Shown in pieces: positions 1-10,028 of a stretch of 64,000 nucleotides of DNA (within the stretch, counting starts at the first letter, position 1; each line of letters opens with the position of its first letter). The notes under the pieces were generated by a model. It was not told the origin of the DNA. It worked only from the letters and a program-made list of their open reading frames with translations, and made no database searches. The position numbers and the translations under genes are program-made. This DNA comes from Siccirubricoccus sp. G192. Its GTDB lineage: Bacteria; Pseudomonadota; Alphaproteobacteria; Acetobacterales; Acetobacteraceae. Location: assembly GCF_019084075.1 (NCBI RefSeq), contig NZ_JAHREN010000001.1, forward strand, positions 62,001-126,000. Direction: 5' to 3'.

Positions 1-925
1 CCGAGGGCGCCGGCCGCGACCTCTATCTGGTGGGCGGCGCCTGGCGGGCGCTGGCGCGGATGCATATCGCCCAGACCGGCTACCCGCTGGCCATCGTCCA
101 CCACTACGTGCTGCGGCGGGAGGAGGCGCGGGACCTGGCCGGGGTGGTGATGGCCGCCTCCCGCCGGATGCTGGAGCGGATGCCGGGCGCGCCGCAGAAG
201 CGCCTGGGCGACCTGCCCTTCGCCGCCGTGGTCATGCGCCGCCTGCTGCGCGCCACCGGGGCCGGCCGCGTGGTCTTCTCGGCCAATGGGCTGCGGGAGG
301 GCTGGTATGGCAGGCTGCTGCCGGACCCGGTGCGGCAGGCCGATCCGCTGCTGACGGCAGCGCGGGGAATTGGCGGTGGATTGGGGCCGCGACCCCGAGC
401 TGCCGCCGGCGCTGCTGGCCTGGACCGACCCGCTCTTCCCGGAGGAGGGCGCGGCCGACCGCACCCTGCGCGAGGCCGCCTGCTGGATCTCCGACATCGG
501 CAGCCACGACCACCCGGAATACCGGGCGGAGCAGGCTTTCCTCAGGGTGCTCAGGCGGAACGGCATCGGGCTCGACCACCATGGGCGGGCCTTCCTCGCG
601 CTCAGCGCCGCGCTCCGCTACGAGGCCGAGCCGGGTGCCGCCTTCCTGGCGCCGACGCGGGTGCTGCTGGATGCGGCGGCCCTGCGCCAGGCGGAGACGC
701 TGGGGGCGGCGCTGCGGCTCGCCTATACGCTCTGCGGCGGCACCCCGGGAATTGCTGGCCGGCACCAGGCTGGCCCGGCATGGCGACAGGCTGGTGCTGC
801 GCCTAGCGGAGGGCACCGGCGTCTTCGCCGGCGAAAGCGTGCTGCGCCGGGTGGAGGCGCTGGCGGCCTCGCTCGGGCTGGAGGCGGTGGTGGAGGTGGC
901 GGACCGGGAGGCGGTTCCGGAATAG
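1..925 (+). CDS. ppx: Ppx/GppA-family phosphatase, 5'-truncated by window edge, two frameshifts
   Basis: C-terminal part of an exopolyphosphatase / pppGpp phosphatase, which releases phosphate from polyphosphate ends. Reading starts in the frame of base 3 (GRDLYLVGGAWRALARMH), moves one frame at about 364-367 and again at 747-749, and ends at the TAG at 923-925. All three segments join into one colinear Ppx/GppA sequence (SANGLREGWYGRLL, then AACWISDIGSHDHPEYRAE, then a C-terminal tail). Each frame change is explained by one extra G in a G-run directly before AATT. A sequence error is therefore more likely than decay. The start lies outside the window. The gene converges with rnd. The family call rests on recognisable motifs; exact substrate preference cannot be told. 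Confidence 0.75.
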   Translation, partial: RGRRPRPLSGGRRLAGAGADAYRPDRLPAGHRPPLRAAAGGGAGPGRGGDGRLPPDAGADAGRAAEAPGRPALRRRGHAPPAARHRGRPRGLLGQWAAGGLVWQAAAGPGAAGRSAADGSAGNWRWIGAATPSCRRRCWPGPTRSSRRRARPTAPCARPPAGSPTSAATTTRNTGRSRLSSGCSGGTASGSTTMGGPSSRSAPRSATRPSRVPPSWRRRGCCWMRRPCARRRRWGRRCGSPIRSAAAPRELLAGTRLARHGDRLVLRLAEGTGVFAGESVLRRVEALAASLGLEAVVEVADREAVPE

Positions 926-983
926 AGCGGATCGCGGACGGATGTGAACGTCCGGGAGCGTGAATCTGCTCTGCAAACAAGGA

Positions 984-1132
984 GCTACGGCGGATTCGCG
1001 TTCAGGAATGAACGCTAGAGCATGATGCGTTCACCTTCGTTCACGCATCATGCTCCAGGCCTTTGTTTGATCGCGTGATTCACGCTTTTCGCTGCGAGCA
1101 CCTCAAGCGATCACGCTCTAATCCGCCGTAGC
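984..1132. repeat. Short intergenic element bounded by 13-bp inverted repeats
   Basis: A perfect 13-bp inverted repeat, GCTACGGCGGATT at 984-996 and its complement at 1120-1132, brackets 149 bp between the convergent ppx and rnd genes. Inside lie several smaller palindromes, including 998-1015 and the strong hairpin at 1018-1055. The architecture resembles a small non-autonomous or REP-like repeat element. Copy number elsewhere in the genome cannot be seen from here. Confidence 0.6.
1018..1055. terminator. Hairpin between convergent ppx and rnd
   Basis: GAGCATGATGCGT (1018-1030) pairs perfectly with 1043-1055 across a 12-nt loop. It lies between two converging stop codons, so it could terminate both transcripts. 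No T-tract follows, so it may equally be just the core of the repeat element around it. Confidence 0.45.
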
Positions 1133-1140
1133 CCGCCGCC

Positions 1141-2325
1141 CTATTCCGCCCCGATCAGCTTCACCCGCCGGCCATCGACGCCGAGCGCCAGCCGCCCGGC
1201 CTTGAGCGCCAGCGCCGACTCGCCGAAGACCTCGCGGCGCCAGCCGCGCAGCGCCGGCAGGTCGGGATGCGCCTCGGTGGCCAAGCGGTCGAGGTCGTCG
1301 CTGCTGGCGAGCAGCTTTGGCGCCACTTCATGCTCCTCGCTCTTGGCGGCCAGCAGCACCTTGAGCAGCGCCACCAGGGCCGGCGAGGGCGAGGGGCCGC
1401 CGCGGTCGCGGGGCGCCTCGGGCAGGTCCGAATCGGGCAGCGCCTTGGCGGCCTGGATCGCGGCGAGCAGCCCGGCGCCGCTGCGGCCCTTGGCGAAACC
1501 CTCCGAGATGCCGCGCGCCCGCGCCAGGTCGGCCGGGGTCTCCGGCCCGGTGGCGGCCACCTCCAGCAGGGTTTCGTCCTTCACCAGGCGCTGGCGGGGG
1601 ATGTTGATGCGCTGCGCCTCCCGCTCCCGCCAGGCGGCCACGGCGCGCAGCAGGCCGAGGAAGCGGCGGTTGCCGGTGCGGGCCTTCAGCCTTTCCCAGG
1701 CGGTCTCGGGGTCGACGCGGTAGGTGGCGGGCTGGTCGAGCACCGCCATTTCCTGCGCCACCCATTCCATCCGCCCCTCGCGCTCCAGCCGGTTGCGGAG
1801 CGCGGTGTAGATCTTCCTGAGATGCGTCACATCCGCCGCCGCATAGGCGATCTGCGAGGGCGAGAGCGGCCGGGCCGCCCAGTCCGAGAAGCGATGCGCC
1901 TTGTCGATCTGCGCGCCGGCCAGGGCCCGGCAGAGCTGGTCATAGCTCACCTGGTCGCCGAAGCCGGCCACCATGGCGGCAACCTGGGTATCGAAGAGGG
2001 GCGTCGGCACGGCATCGGATTTCAGCAGGAAGATCTCGATGTCCTGGCGCGCGGCGTGGAAGACCTTCACCACCTTGCGGTCGGCCAGCAGGGCGCCGAG
2101 CGGGGCGAGGTCGAGATCGGGGGCGAGGGCATCCACCACCGCCACCTCCTGCTCGCCGCCCAATTGCACCACGCAGAGCTCGGGCCAGTAGGTCCGCTCC
2201 CGCATGAATTCGGTATCGACCGTGACGAAGGTCTCATGCCGCAGCCGCTCGCACAGGGCGGCGAGATCGGCGGTGGTGGTGATGAGGGCCGGAACGGAGT
2301 CCGGGGCAGGCGGGCGACGGCTCAT
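1141..2325 (-). CDS. rnd: Ribonuclease D
   Basis: 394-aa 3'-to-5' exoribonuclease of the DEDDy family, which trims 3' ends of tRNA and other small RNAs in the cytoplasm. The exonuclease domain fills about residues 10-190, with acidic metal ligands in VDTEF (D37, E39), in FHAARQDIEIF (D95) and in YAAADVTHL (Y161, D165). An HRDC-type nucleic-acid-binding region follows at about 210-290. The ATG at 2325 gives the usual family length; longer extensions upstream add only arginine/proline-rich sequence. It is divergent from aspS across a 139-bp spacer. Intact frame. Confidence 0.93.
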   Translation of the reverse strand: MSRRPPAPDSVPALITTTADLAALCERLRHETFVTVDTEFMRERTYWPELCVVQLGGEQEVAVVDALAPDLDLAPLGALLADRKVVKVFHAARQDIEIFLLKSDAVPTPLFDTQVAAMVAGFGDQVSYDQLCRALAGAQIDKAHRFSDWAARPLSPSQIAYAAADVTHLRKIYTALRNRLEREGRMEWVAQEMAVLDQPATYRVDPETAWERLKARTGNRRFLGLLRAVAAWREREAQRINIPRQRLVKDETLLEVAATGPETPADLARARGISEGFAKGRSGAGLLAAIQAAKALPDSDLPEAPRDRGGPSPSPALVALLKVLLAAKSEEHEVAPKLLASSDDLDRLATEAHPDLPALRGWRREVFGESALALKAGRLALGVDGRRVKLIGAE

Positions 2326-2464
2326 GGGCCGCGGTTCTAGACTGCGGGAGGCGCGGGGAAAAGCCGGGCCGCGGGGCCGGGGTTGACTTCCGCCGCGGGG
2401 CGACCCTCTCTGCGCTGCCATTTCCGGCCGGCATTTCCGGCCGCCATCCAGGGTTCCCCGACCA

Positions 2465-4277
2465 ATGCACGCCTATCGCACCCATACCTGCGGCGCGCTC
2501 CGCGCCTCCGATGCCGGCTCGACCGTCCGCCTGTCCGGCTGGGTGCACCGCAAGCGCGACCATGGGGGGCTGCTGTTCATCGACCTCCGCGACCATTACG
2601 GCCTGACGCAATGCGTGGTGGCGCAGGGCTCCCCGGTCTTCGAGGCGGCCGACCGGCTCCGCCCGGAAAGCGTCATCACCGTGACCGGCGAGGTGGTGCG
2701 GCGCGAGGGCGCCACCATCAACCCGCGCCTGCCGACCGGCGAGGTCGAGCTGCGGGTGCGGGAACTGAACGTGCAGTCCGAGGCCGGGGTGCTGCCGATC
2801 CAGGTGGCGGGCGAGGCCGATCCCCGGAGGACCTCAGGCTGCGCTACCGCTTCCTCGACCTCCGGCGGGAGAAGCAGCACCGCAACATCATGCTGCGCGC
2901 CGGGGTGATCGCCTCCATCCGGCGGCGGATGATCGAGCAGGGCTTCACCGAATTCCAGACGCCGATCCTGACGGCGTCGAGCCCGGAAGGGGCGCGCGAC
3001 TACCTGGTGCCCTCCCGCCTGCATCCCGGCACCTTCTATGCGCTGCCGCAGGCGCCGCAGCAGTTCAAGCAATTGGCCATGGTGGCGGGCTTCGACCGCT
3101 ACTTCCAGATCGCCCCCTGCTTCCGTGACGAGGCGAGCCGCGCCGACCGCTCCCCCGGCGAGTTCTACCAGCTCGATTTCGAGATGAGCTTCGTGACCCA
3201 GGAGGACGTCTTCGCCGCGATCGAGCCGGTGCTGGCCGGCGTCTTCGAGGAATTCTCCGCATTCTCCGGCACGAAGCGCATGGTGACGCCTGCCCCCTTC
3301 CCCCGCATCCCCTTCGACCAGGCGATGCTGGATTCGGCTCCGACAAGCCGGACCTGCGCAACCCGCTCCGCATCCGCGACGTGACCGAGCAGTTCCGCGG
3401 CGGCGCCTTTGGGCTTTTCGCCCGCGCCGTCGAGAAGGGCGCCGTGGTGCGCGCCATCCCGGCGCCGGGCGCCGGCGGCAATCCCCGCAGCTTCTTCGAC
3501 AAGCTCAATGAATGGGCGCGGGAGAGCGGCGCCGGCGGCCTCGGCTACATCACCTTCGAGGCCGGCGAGGCCCGCGGCCCCATCGCCCGCAACCTGGAGC
3601 CGGAGCGCGCCGCCGCGATCCGCGACGCCTGCGGCCTGAAGGACGGCGACGCCGTGTTCTTCGCCGCCGACAAGGCGGAGGCGGCGGCGAAATTCGCCGG
3701 CCAGGTGCGCAGCCGGCTCGGCCAGGAGCTCGGCCTGATCGAGAAGGACGCCTTCCGCTTCTGCTGGGTCACCGATTTTCCGATGTACGAGCGCAACGAG
3801 GAAACCGGCCAGATCGATTTCAGCCACAACCCCTTCAGCATGCCCCAGGGCGAGCTGGAGGCGCTGAACAGCATGGACCCGTTGCAGATCAAGGCCTTCC
3901 AGTACGACATCGTCTGCAACGGCATCGAGCTCTCCTCCGGCGCCATCCGCAACCACCGGCCGGACATCATGATCCGCGCCTTCGAGATCGCCGGCTATTC
4001 GGCCGAAGTGGTGGAGAAACGCTTCGGCGGCATGCTGAACGCCTTCCGCTACGGCGCGCCGCCGCATGGCGGCTCTGCCCCCGGCATCGACCGCATCGTC
4101 ATGCTGCTGGCCGATGAGCCGAATATCCGCGAGGTGATCCTCTTCCCGATGAACCAGCAGGCCGAGGATCTGATGATGGGCGCCCCTGCCCCGGTGGAGC
4201 CGGCGCGGCTCCGCGAACTGCATATTCGCCTGGACCTGCCGCCCGCCAAGGGTGCGGCCGGCGGCAGGACACCCTAA
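2465..4277 (+). CDS. aspS: Aspartyl-tRNA synthetase, two apparent 1-nt deletions
   Basis: Class II aminoacyl-tRNA synthetase, about 604 aa once two frame changes are repaired. The N-terminal OB fold ([20 protein letters not shown]) binds the anticodon. The catalytic part carries motif 2 ([20 protein letters not shown]) and motif 3 (GIDRIVMLL). The frame changes near 2822 (GATCCCCGG, one base short before [13 protein letters not shown]) and near 3334 (GATTCGG, one base short before [10 protein letters not shown]). Both sides of each break are highly conserved and colinear. Because the enzyme is essential and only one copy is visible, these are most likely sequencing errors. Start ATG at 2465, divergent from rnd. 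Confidence 0.92.
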
Positions 4278-4307
4278 GTGGGGCGCTTGCTCCTGAAGGA
4301 GGCCCCG

Positions 4308-5153
4308 ATGCCCCTGCGCCGCCACCTCTTCGCCGCCCTGCTCGGCACCGCCTGCCTCCTGCCCGCCGGCATCGCCTCCGCCCTGGCCCCGGCCCAGGCG
4401 AAGGCGGCGGAACCGGGGGCGGAGGCCATGGCCGCGCATCGCGCCGCCTATCACCTGACCCTCGACCGGGTGCGGGACAATTCCGACATCGCCCGGGCCG
4501 AGGGGGTGATGCTCTATGAGGTGGTGGATGCCTGCGACGCCTGGGCCACCAGGCAGCGCTTCACCCTGATGCTCACCGACCGCGACGGACAGCAGGTGGA
4601 GACCGCCTCCGACTACTCGACCTACGAGACGAAGGACGGGCGCAGCATCCGCTTCTCCTTGACGCAAAGCTCGCAGGGCGCCGTCTCCCAGCGCGTGACG
4701 GGCGAGGCGGAGGTGACGCCGGAGGGCGGCCGCGTCCGCTATACCGACCCGGCCGCGAAGGAGGAGGCACTGCCGCCCGGCACCCTGCTGCCAATGCTGC
4801 ATACCATCCGCGCCCTGGCCACCGCGCGGGCGGGTTCGCGCATGCTGGTGGCGCCGCTTTTCGACGGCACCAGCCCGGACGGGGCGCAGGACACCACCAC
4901 GGTGATCTCCGGCTGGCAGGCGGCGCAGCCGAATGAGCGCTTCCCCGTGCTGTCGCCGCTCGGCAGCGCCCGGATGCGGATCGCCTTCTTCGACCGCAAG
5001 GACACCAGCGGCGGCGGCGCCAGCGCGCCGGATTACGAGGTGGGGCTGCGCTACTTCGAGAATGGCGTGGCGGATGACCTGAACATGGATTTCGGCGAGT
5101 TCAGCGTGGACGGCAAGTTGCAGGAACTGGCGATCCTGCCGGGCGGTTGCTGA
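4308..5153 (+). CDS. eipB: EipB/DUF1849-family periplasmic envelope protein
   Basis: 281-aa exported protein of the DUF1849 family, whose Brucella member EipB is a periplasmic beta-spiral protein needed for envelope integrity. A signal peptide spans about residues 1-37 (RRHLFAALLGTACLLPAG, cut near AKAAEP). The family features HRAAYHLTLD and YEVVDACDAW are present. The Cys in the latter (about C76) and the Cys that is the last residue match the pair that forms the disulfide in EipB. AGGAGG lies 6 nt before the ATG at 4308, which favours this start over an in-frame GTG at 4278. The gene follows aspS by 30 nt and may be co-transcribed. Confidence 0.85.
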   Translation: MPLRRHLFAALLGTACLLPAGIASALAPAQAKAAEPGAEAMAAHRAAYHLTLDRVRDNSDIARAEGVMLYEVVDACDAWATRQRFTLMLTDRDGQQVETASDYSTYETKDGRSIRFSLTQSSQGAVSQRVTGEAEVTPEGGRVRYTDPAAKEEALPPGTLLPMLHTIRALATARAGSRMLVAPLFDGTSPDGAQDTTTVISGWQAAQPNERFPVLSPLGSARMRIAFFDRKDTSGGGASAPDYEVGLRYFENGVADDLNMDFGEFSVDGKLQELAILPGGC

Positions 5154-5173
5154 CCCCGCTTGTCTCCCGCGGG

Positions 5174-5313
5174 CCGGTTCACGCCCTCCGGCTGCGCCTC
5201 CGGACGACCGGGTTGTCTTGCCGGCCGGTTCACGCCCTCCGGCTGCGCCTCCGGACGACCGGGTTGTCTTGCCGGCCGGTTCACGCCCTCCGGCTGCGCC
5301 TCCGGACGACCGG
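5174..5313. repeat. 51-bp tandem repeat, about 2.7 copies
   Basis: Units begin at 5174, 5225 and 5276 with a period of exactly 51 bp. The first two are complete and identical; the third matches for 38 bp. Each begins CCGGTTCACGCCCTCCGGCT and contains two CCTCCGG segments. They fill the space between the EipB gene and the converging solute-receptor gene. There are no spacers, so this is not CRISPR. The period is a multiple of 3, so open frames run through it, but no start or conserved product is evident. Confidence 0.9.
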
Positions 5314-5318
5314 ACGGC

Positions 5319-6889
5319 TCACCCCCGCCTGAGATTCCACAGGAAGGGGTTCGGCCCCTGCAATACGCCTGAGAGGTCGCTGCGGAAGGCCGTGCGCAGC
5401 CGGAACATGCCGGTCGGCGCGAAGGGCACCGCCTCCCAGGTCGCCTGCTGCAGGGCGTCCATGGCCCGCGCCTGCCCTGCCTCGTCCGGGGCGTTGATCC
5501 AGGCATCCACCTGCGCCTCCACCGCCGCGTCGGAGGGCCAGCCGAACCAGGCGCGATCCCCGTTCATGCGGATGATCGGGCTGACCGCGGGGTTGGCGAC
5601 GGCGGCGGCAGGGAAATTCGTGTTGTGCAGGTTCCAGCCGCCGCGCGCCGGCGGCTCCCGGCTGGCGCGGCGGGCGACGGTGGTGGCCCAGTCGCTCTCC
5701 ACCAGGTCGATGTTCACGCCGAGGCGCCGCATCAGGTCCGCCGTCACCCTGCCCTGCTGCGTCACGGCGGCGAAATCGGTGGGATTGACCAGCACCACCC
5801 GCTCCCCGGCATAGCCGGCCTCGCGCAGCGCCGCGCGGGCCTGGTCCAGGCTGCGCGGGGCGGGCGCGATCCACGCACCCCGGGCAGGCCGCAGGGGAAG
5901 ACCGCGTGGCATTCGCTCCAATCCCCGGGCAGCGCCACCGCGGCCATGTAGTCCGGCTGCGCCAGCACGTCGCGGATGGCGCGGCGCAGCCGCACGTCGT
6001 TGAAGGGCGGGTGCAGGTGGTTGAAGCGGAGGAAGCCGAGGAAGCCGTTCGGGTCATAGACCTGGGTGGTCACGCCGCGGTCCCGCTGCAGCACGGGCAC
6101 GAGATCGGGCAGCGGGTATTCGATCCAGTCGATCTCGCCGGTCCGGAGCGCCGCGACGGCGGTGCCGCCATCCGGGATCCAGACCAGTTCCAGCCGGTCG
6201 AAATGCACCCGCTTGCCGCCCGCCGCCGCCTCGGCCGGTTCGTCGCGGGGGATGTAGTGCTCGTTCCGCGCATAGGCCGCCTGGCTGCCCTGCACGAACT
6301 CGCCAGGCAGGAAGCGCCAGGGGCCGCTGCCGACCATCTCCGTGAGGGGGCGGTCGGGTGGCGTGCCGGCCAGGCGTTCCGGCATGATGAAGCAGGGGCT
6401 GGCGGCGGGCTTGGCCAGCGCATCGGCCAGGGCCGGAAAGGGCCGGTGCAGGCGGATGCGAAGGCTGTGGTCCTCCGGCGCGGTGTACTCCGCCACGGCG
6501 CGGGCCAGCACCTGGCCGAACCCGTCCCGCACCGCCCAGCGGCGGATGGAGGCGATGCAGTCCCGCGCCCGCACCGGCTCCCCGTCATGGAAGCGGAGGC
6601 CGTCGCGCAGGCGGATGGTCCATTCCAGTCCATCGGCCGAGACCTGATGCCCCGCTGCCATCTGCGGCCGCGGCCGCAGGCGGGAATCCGCGCCGTAGAG
6701 CGTGTCGAAGACGCAGAAGCCGTGGGTGGTGACGATGGTGGTTGGATTGAAGATCGGGTCCAGCACCGCCAGCGCCGCCTGCGGCATGAAGCGCAGCGTC
6801 CTGGCCCGCGCCGTGGCCTGGGCGAGCACCCGCCGGCCCGGCACGGCGAGCGGCGCCAGGGCGGCGGTGAGCAGCGAGCGGCGGCGCAT
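5319..6889 (-). CDS. ABC transporter solute-binding protein, family 5 (dipeptide/nickel type), one frameshift
   Basis: Periplasmic receptor of the SBP_bac_5 family, about 523 aa after repair. The N-terminus is a twin-arginine-like export signal (MRRRSLLTAALAPLAVPG). Family hallmarks include GLEWTIRLRDGLRFHDGEPV and RLRRAIRDVLAQPDYMAAV. The frame changes near 5878, where one base is missing around CCCGGGGTGCG; the tail after it (ALREAGYAGERVVLVNPTDF onward) ends at a stop at 5319. The start at 6889 is the methionine directly before the export signal. No permease or ATPase genes are adjacent, so this is an orphan receptor. The substrate is unknown; peptides, opines or glutathione are typical of the family. 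Confidence 0.82.
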
Positions 6890-7057
6890 CAGGCATCCTC
6901 CAGGCGCGGGGCGCGGCGGCCGGACCAAGGGTGGCTGCACGCTGCCGCGCCAGGGGGGTTTCTCGGCCATTGGCGGGCCCCGGGCAAGCCGCCGGGGCTA
7001 CGGGGCCGGGCGGTGCCTAGGCCGGCCCCGCAAGGTCGCGGCGCCGGGGAGGCTTGC

Positions 7058-8234
7058 TCAGCCCAATCCGTGCCCGGCGGGCGACTCCGTGGTCGCGCCG
7101 GCGCGGTGCGGCCGCCGCGCCAGCCGCCGTTCCAGCCAGCGCGCCAGGTCCCGCGACGGCGCCTCCACCAGCCGGTGCATCACCGCCGAGGCCAGCAGCG
7201 CGACGGGCAGGCCGCTGACGAGGATGACCCAGAAGGGCAGCTTGCCATAAAGCAGGAACAGCCAGGCCACCATGACGGGCGCATGCACGAGATAGAGGCT
7301 GAAGGAGACCTTTCCGAGCCAGACCAGCGGCCCCCGCCGCAGGGTCTGCCGGAACCGCCCGGGCTGCTGCGCCAGCACGATCAGCAGCACCGAGGCCAGA
7401 TAGGCCGCGAGATCCGCCTCCAGCCCCAGCAGCGCCACCGCCGCGAGGCCGGCTGCCCGGCACTGGCCGGCGGTCAGCGGTGGCAGCGGCCCGGCCAGCG
7501 CCAGCGCGGCACCGCTGCCGATGCCGAGGGCGAAATAGGAACTGGCCACCACCGTGCTGTGCAGTTGCGGCCCGAGATGCACCGCATTCTCATTGGCGCC
7601 CCCCAGCACGCCGATCGAGGTCATCGCCGTGGCCAGCGCCAGCAGGGACCAGACCCGGCCCCGGAACAGCAGCACCAGCGGCAGGAACAGCGTCAGCCGC
7701 CATTCATGCACCAGCGACCACAGCACCGGGTTGAGCGTGGGATAGCCGGTATCGGTCTGCAGCAGCGCCATTTCCCGCAGGGCGGCGGGCAGGTTCGGCG
7801 GCTCCGCCCAGAGATGCAGGCGGCGCTCCCAGAGCGGCCCCTGCAGCAGCGCCGGGTCCACCACCGCGAAATACAGGGCGGCCGAGAGCAGCACGGAGGC
7901 CGCCACCGGCAGCATCAGCCGCGCGCTGCGCTGCACGGCGAAGGCGAGCAGCCCCGGGGAGCCGCCCCGCAGCAGCGCCCGCGTCAGCACGTAGCCGCTG
8001 AGCACGAAGAAGAACAGCACCGGCCCGCGGCCGAATTCCCAGGACCCGCAGCGGCGAGAAATGCATCAGCGTGTGGAAGATGCGGTCGGGCAGCGGGTCG
8101 CCGAAGGGATAGGGAATGTCGGCGATCCGCAGGGCGTGATGCACCAGCACCAGGAAGGCGGCGGCACCACGCATGGCATCGAGTTCCGGCAGCCGGGACG
8201 ACGGGGCGCCAGCCTGGGTCTGGATCTTCTGCAT
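7058..8234 (-). CDS. Acyltransferase family 3 membrane protein, one frameshift
   Basis: Integral-membrane O-acyltransferase of the Acyl_transf_3 group, which usually acylates surface sugars or lipids. About 391 aa after repair. The N-terminus has the family motif LDAMRGAAAFLVLVHHALR, including the histidine thought to be catalytic, followed by FFFVLSGYVLTRALL and about ten hydrophobic segments. The C-terminal part includes PLVWLGKVSFSLYLVHAPV. The frame changes at 8033-8040, where reading the minus strand gives CTGGGAATTC in place of the expected CTGGAATTC. Start ATG at 8234. It has no obvious operon partner; the upstream neighbour runs the other way. Confidence 0.82.
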
Positions 8235-8472
8235 GTCCGGTCCACAACGCCATAAGTGAACAAAATTCCATCATCAAGAGCGCGTAGGCAGCAAAGCGTG
8301 ACCGCGGCGCCACGCTGCGGCAGCCGGGACCGCCCGACCATCGCGCCCCACGGAGGGCCGGCCGCCCGGTCGAAGCCTGGATCACAGGCAGGCCGAGTAT
8401 GGTCTAGGATGCCGCCGGGCGGGCCCTTCAGCCGTGGCCCCCAGGGATATGCGCAGGGAGGGAATCGCCCGC

Positions 8473-10007
8473 ATGGACGCCGTCACGCAGCCACCCGTTA
8501 TCCGGCTCCATCCCGAGGATGGGGTGGTGATCGCCCGCCAGGTTCTGCCCCCCCCGGCACCCCCGTGGCGCCGGGCGTCGCGACGGAAAAGCGCATCCCC
8601 GCCGGCCACAAGGTCGCGCTGCGCGGCCATGCGCCGGGCGAGGCGGTGCGGCGCTATGGCCAGATCATCGGCTTCGCCACCGCGCCGATCGCGCCCGGCG
8701 AATGGGTGCATACCCACAACCTGGCCATGGGCGACTTCGCCCGCGACTATGCCTGGGGCGTGGATGCGAAGCCGACCGAGCCGGTGCCGGTGCCGGCCAG
8801 CTTCCTGGGCATCCGCCGCGCCGATGGCGGGGTGGCGACGCGCAATTACATCGGCATCGTCACCTCGGTGAATTGCAGCGCGCATGTCGCGGAGCTGATC
8901 GCGCAGGCCTTCCGCCGCAACCCCATCACGGGCGAGGACCCGCTGGCCGCCTGGCCTGGCGTGGACGGGGTGGTGGCGCTGACCCACAAGACCGGCTGCG
9001 GCATGACCCAGGGCGAGCCGCTGACCCTGCTGCGGCGGACGCTCGGCGGCTTCGCGCGGCATGCGGATTTCAGCCATGTCATCGCCATCGGCCTCGGCTG
9101 CGAGGTGAACCAGATCGGCGGGCTGCTGGAGGAGCAGCGGCTTACCGGCCGGCTGCGCGACATGGCCATCCAGGAGATGGGCGGCACCCGCAAGACCGTG
9201 GCCGCGGGGCTGGATTTCGTGCGCGAGGTGCTGGCCGAGGCGAATGCCGTGCAGCGCGTGCCGGTGCCGGCGAGCGAGCTGAAGGTGGCGCTGCAATGCG
9301 GCGGCAGCGATGGTTATTCCGGCATCACCGCCAACCCGGCGCTCGGCGCCGCTTCCGACCTGGTGGTGCGGCATGGCGGCACGGTGATCCTGAGCGAGAC
9401 GCCGGAGACCTATGGCGCCGAACACCTGCTGACGCGCCGCGCGGTGAGCCGGGAGGTCGGGCAGAAGCTGGTCGACCTGATGCATTGGTGGGAAGCCTAT
9501 TGCGAGCGCGAGGGCGCCGAGATGGATGCCAACCCCTCCCCGGGCAACAAGCTGGGCGGGCTGACCACCATCCTGGAGAAGTCGCTCGGCGCCATGGCCA
9601 AGGCCGGCACGACCAACCTGGTGGATGTGGTGAAATATGCGGAAGCCGTGACGCAGAAGGGCTTCGTCTTCATGGACACGCCCGGCTACGACCCGGTGGG
9701 CGCCACCGGCCAGGTGGCGGGCGGGGCCAACCTGCTGTGTTTCACCACCGGCCGCGGCAGCGTCTTCGGCTGCAAGCCCACGCCCTCCATCAAGCTGGCG
9801 ACCAATACGCCGATGTACCAGCGGATGCAGGACGACATGGACGTGAATTGCGGCACCATCCTGACGGGCGAGGAAAGCGTGCAGCAGGCGGGCGAGCGCA
9901 TCTTCCAATTGATGCTGCGGGTGGCGAGCGGCGAGCGGACGAAAAGCGAGGGTTTCGATTTCGGCGGGGCGGAATTCGCGCCCTGGGTGCTGGGGGCGAC
10001 GATGTGA
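8473..10007 (+). CDS. UxaA/GarD-family sugar-acid dehydratase, one frameshift in a C8 tract
   Basis: About 511 aa after repair. It belongs to the altronate/galactarate dehydratase family, which removes water from hexonates or hexarates with a metal. The N-terminal SAF domain (about residues 1-90) includes GFATAPIAPGEWVHTHNLAM. The catalytic UxaA domain has NYIGIVTSVNCSA, THKTGCGMTQGEP and GLGCEVNQIGGLL with conserved Cys/His. The frame breaks in the run of eight C at 8548-8555 (one missing or two extra), just before GTPVAPGVATEKRIPAGHK. The start at 8473 follows GGGAGGGA. Neighbouring FAH and SDR genes suggest a shared sugar-acid pathway; the substrate is not certain. Confidence 0.85.
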
Positions 10008-10028
10008 TGAGGCTCATTAAGATAGCGG

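Noticed and set aside
5174-5313. Possible CRISPR array from regularly spaced repeats
   Set aside because: The 51-bp units are directly tandem without spacers, only about 2.7 copies, and no cas genes are nearby.
5906-8287. Long plus-strand open frame (793 codons) opposite the receptor and acyltransferase genes
   Set aside because: It is a high-GC shadow of two recognised minus-strand genes; its translation is Arg/Gly/His-rich low-complexity sequence without domains.
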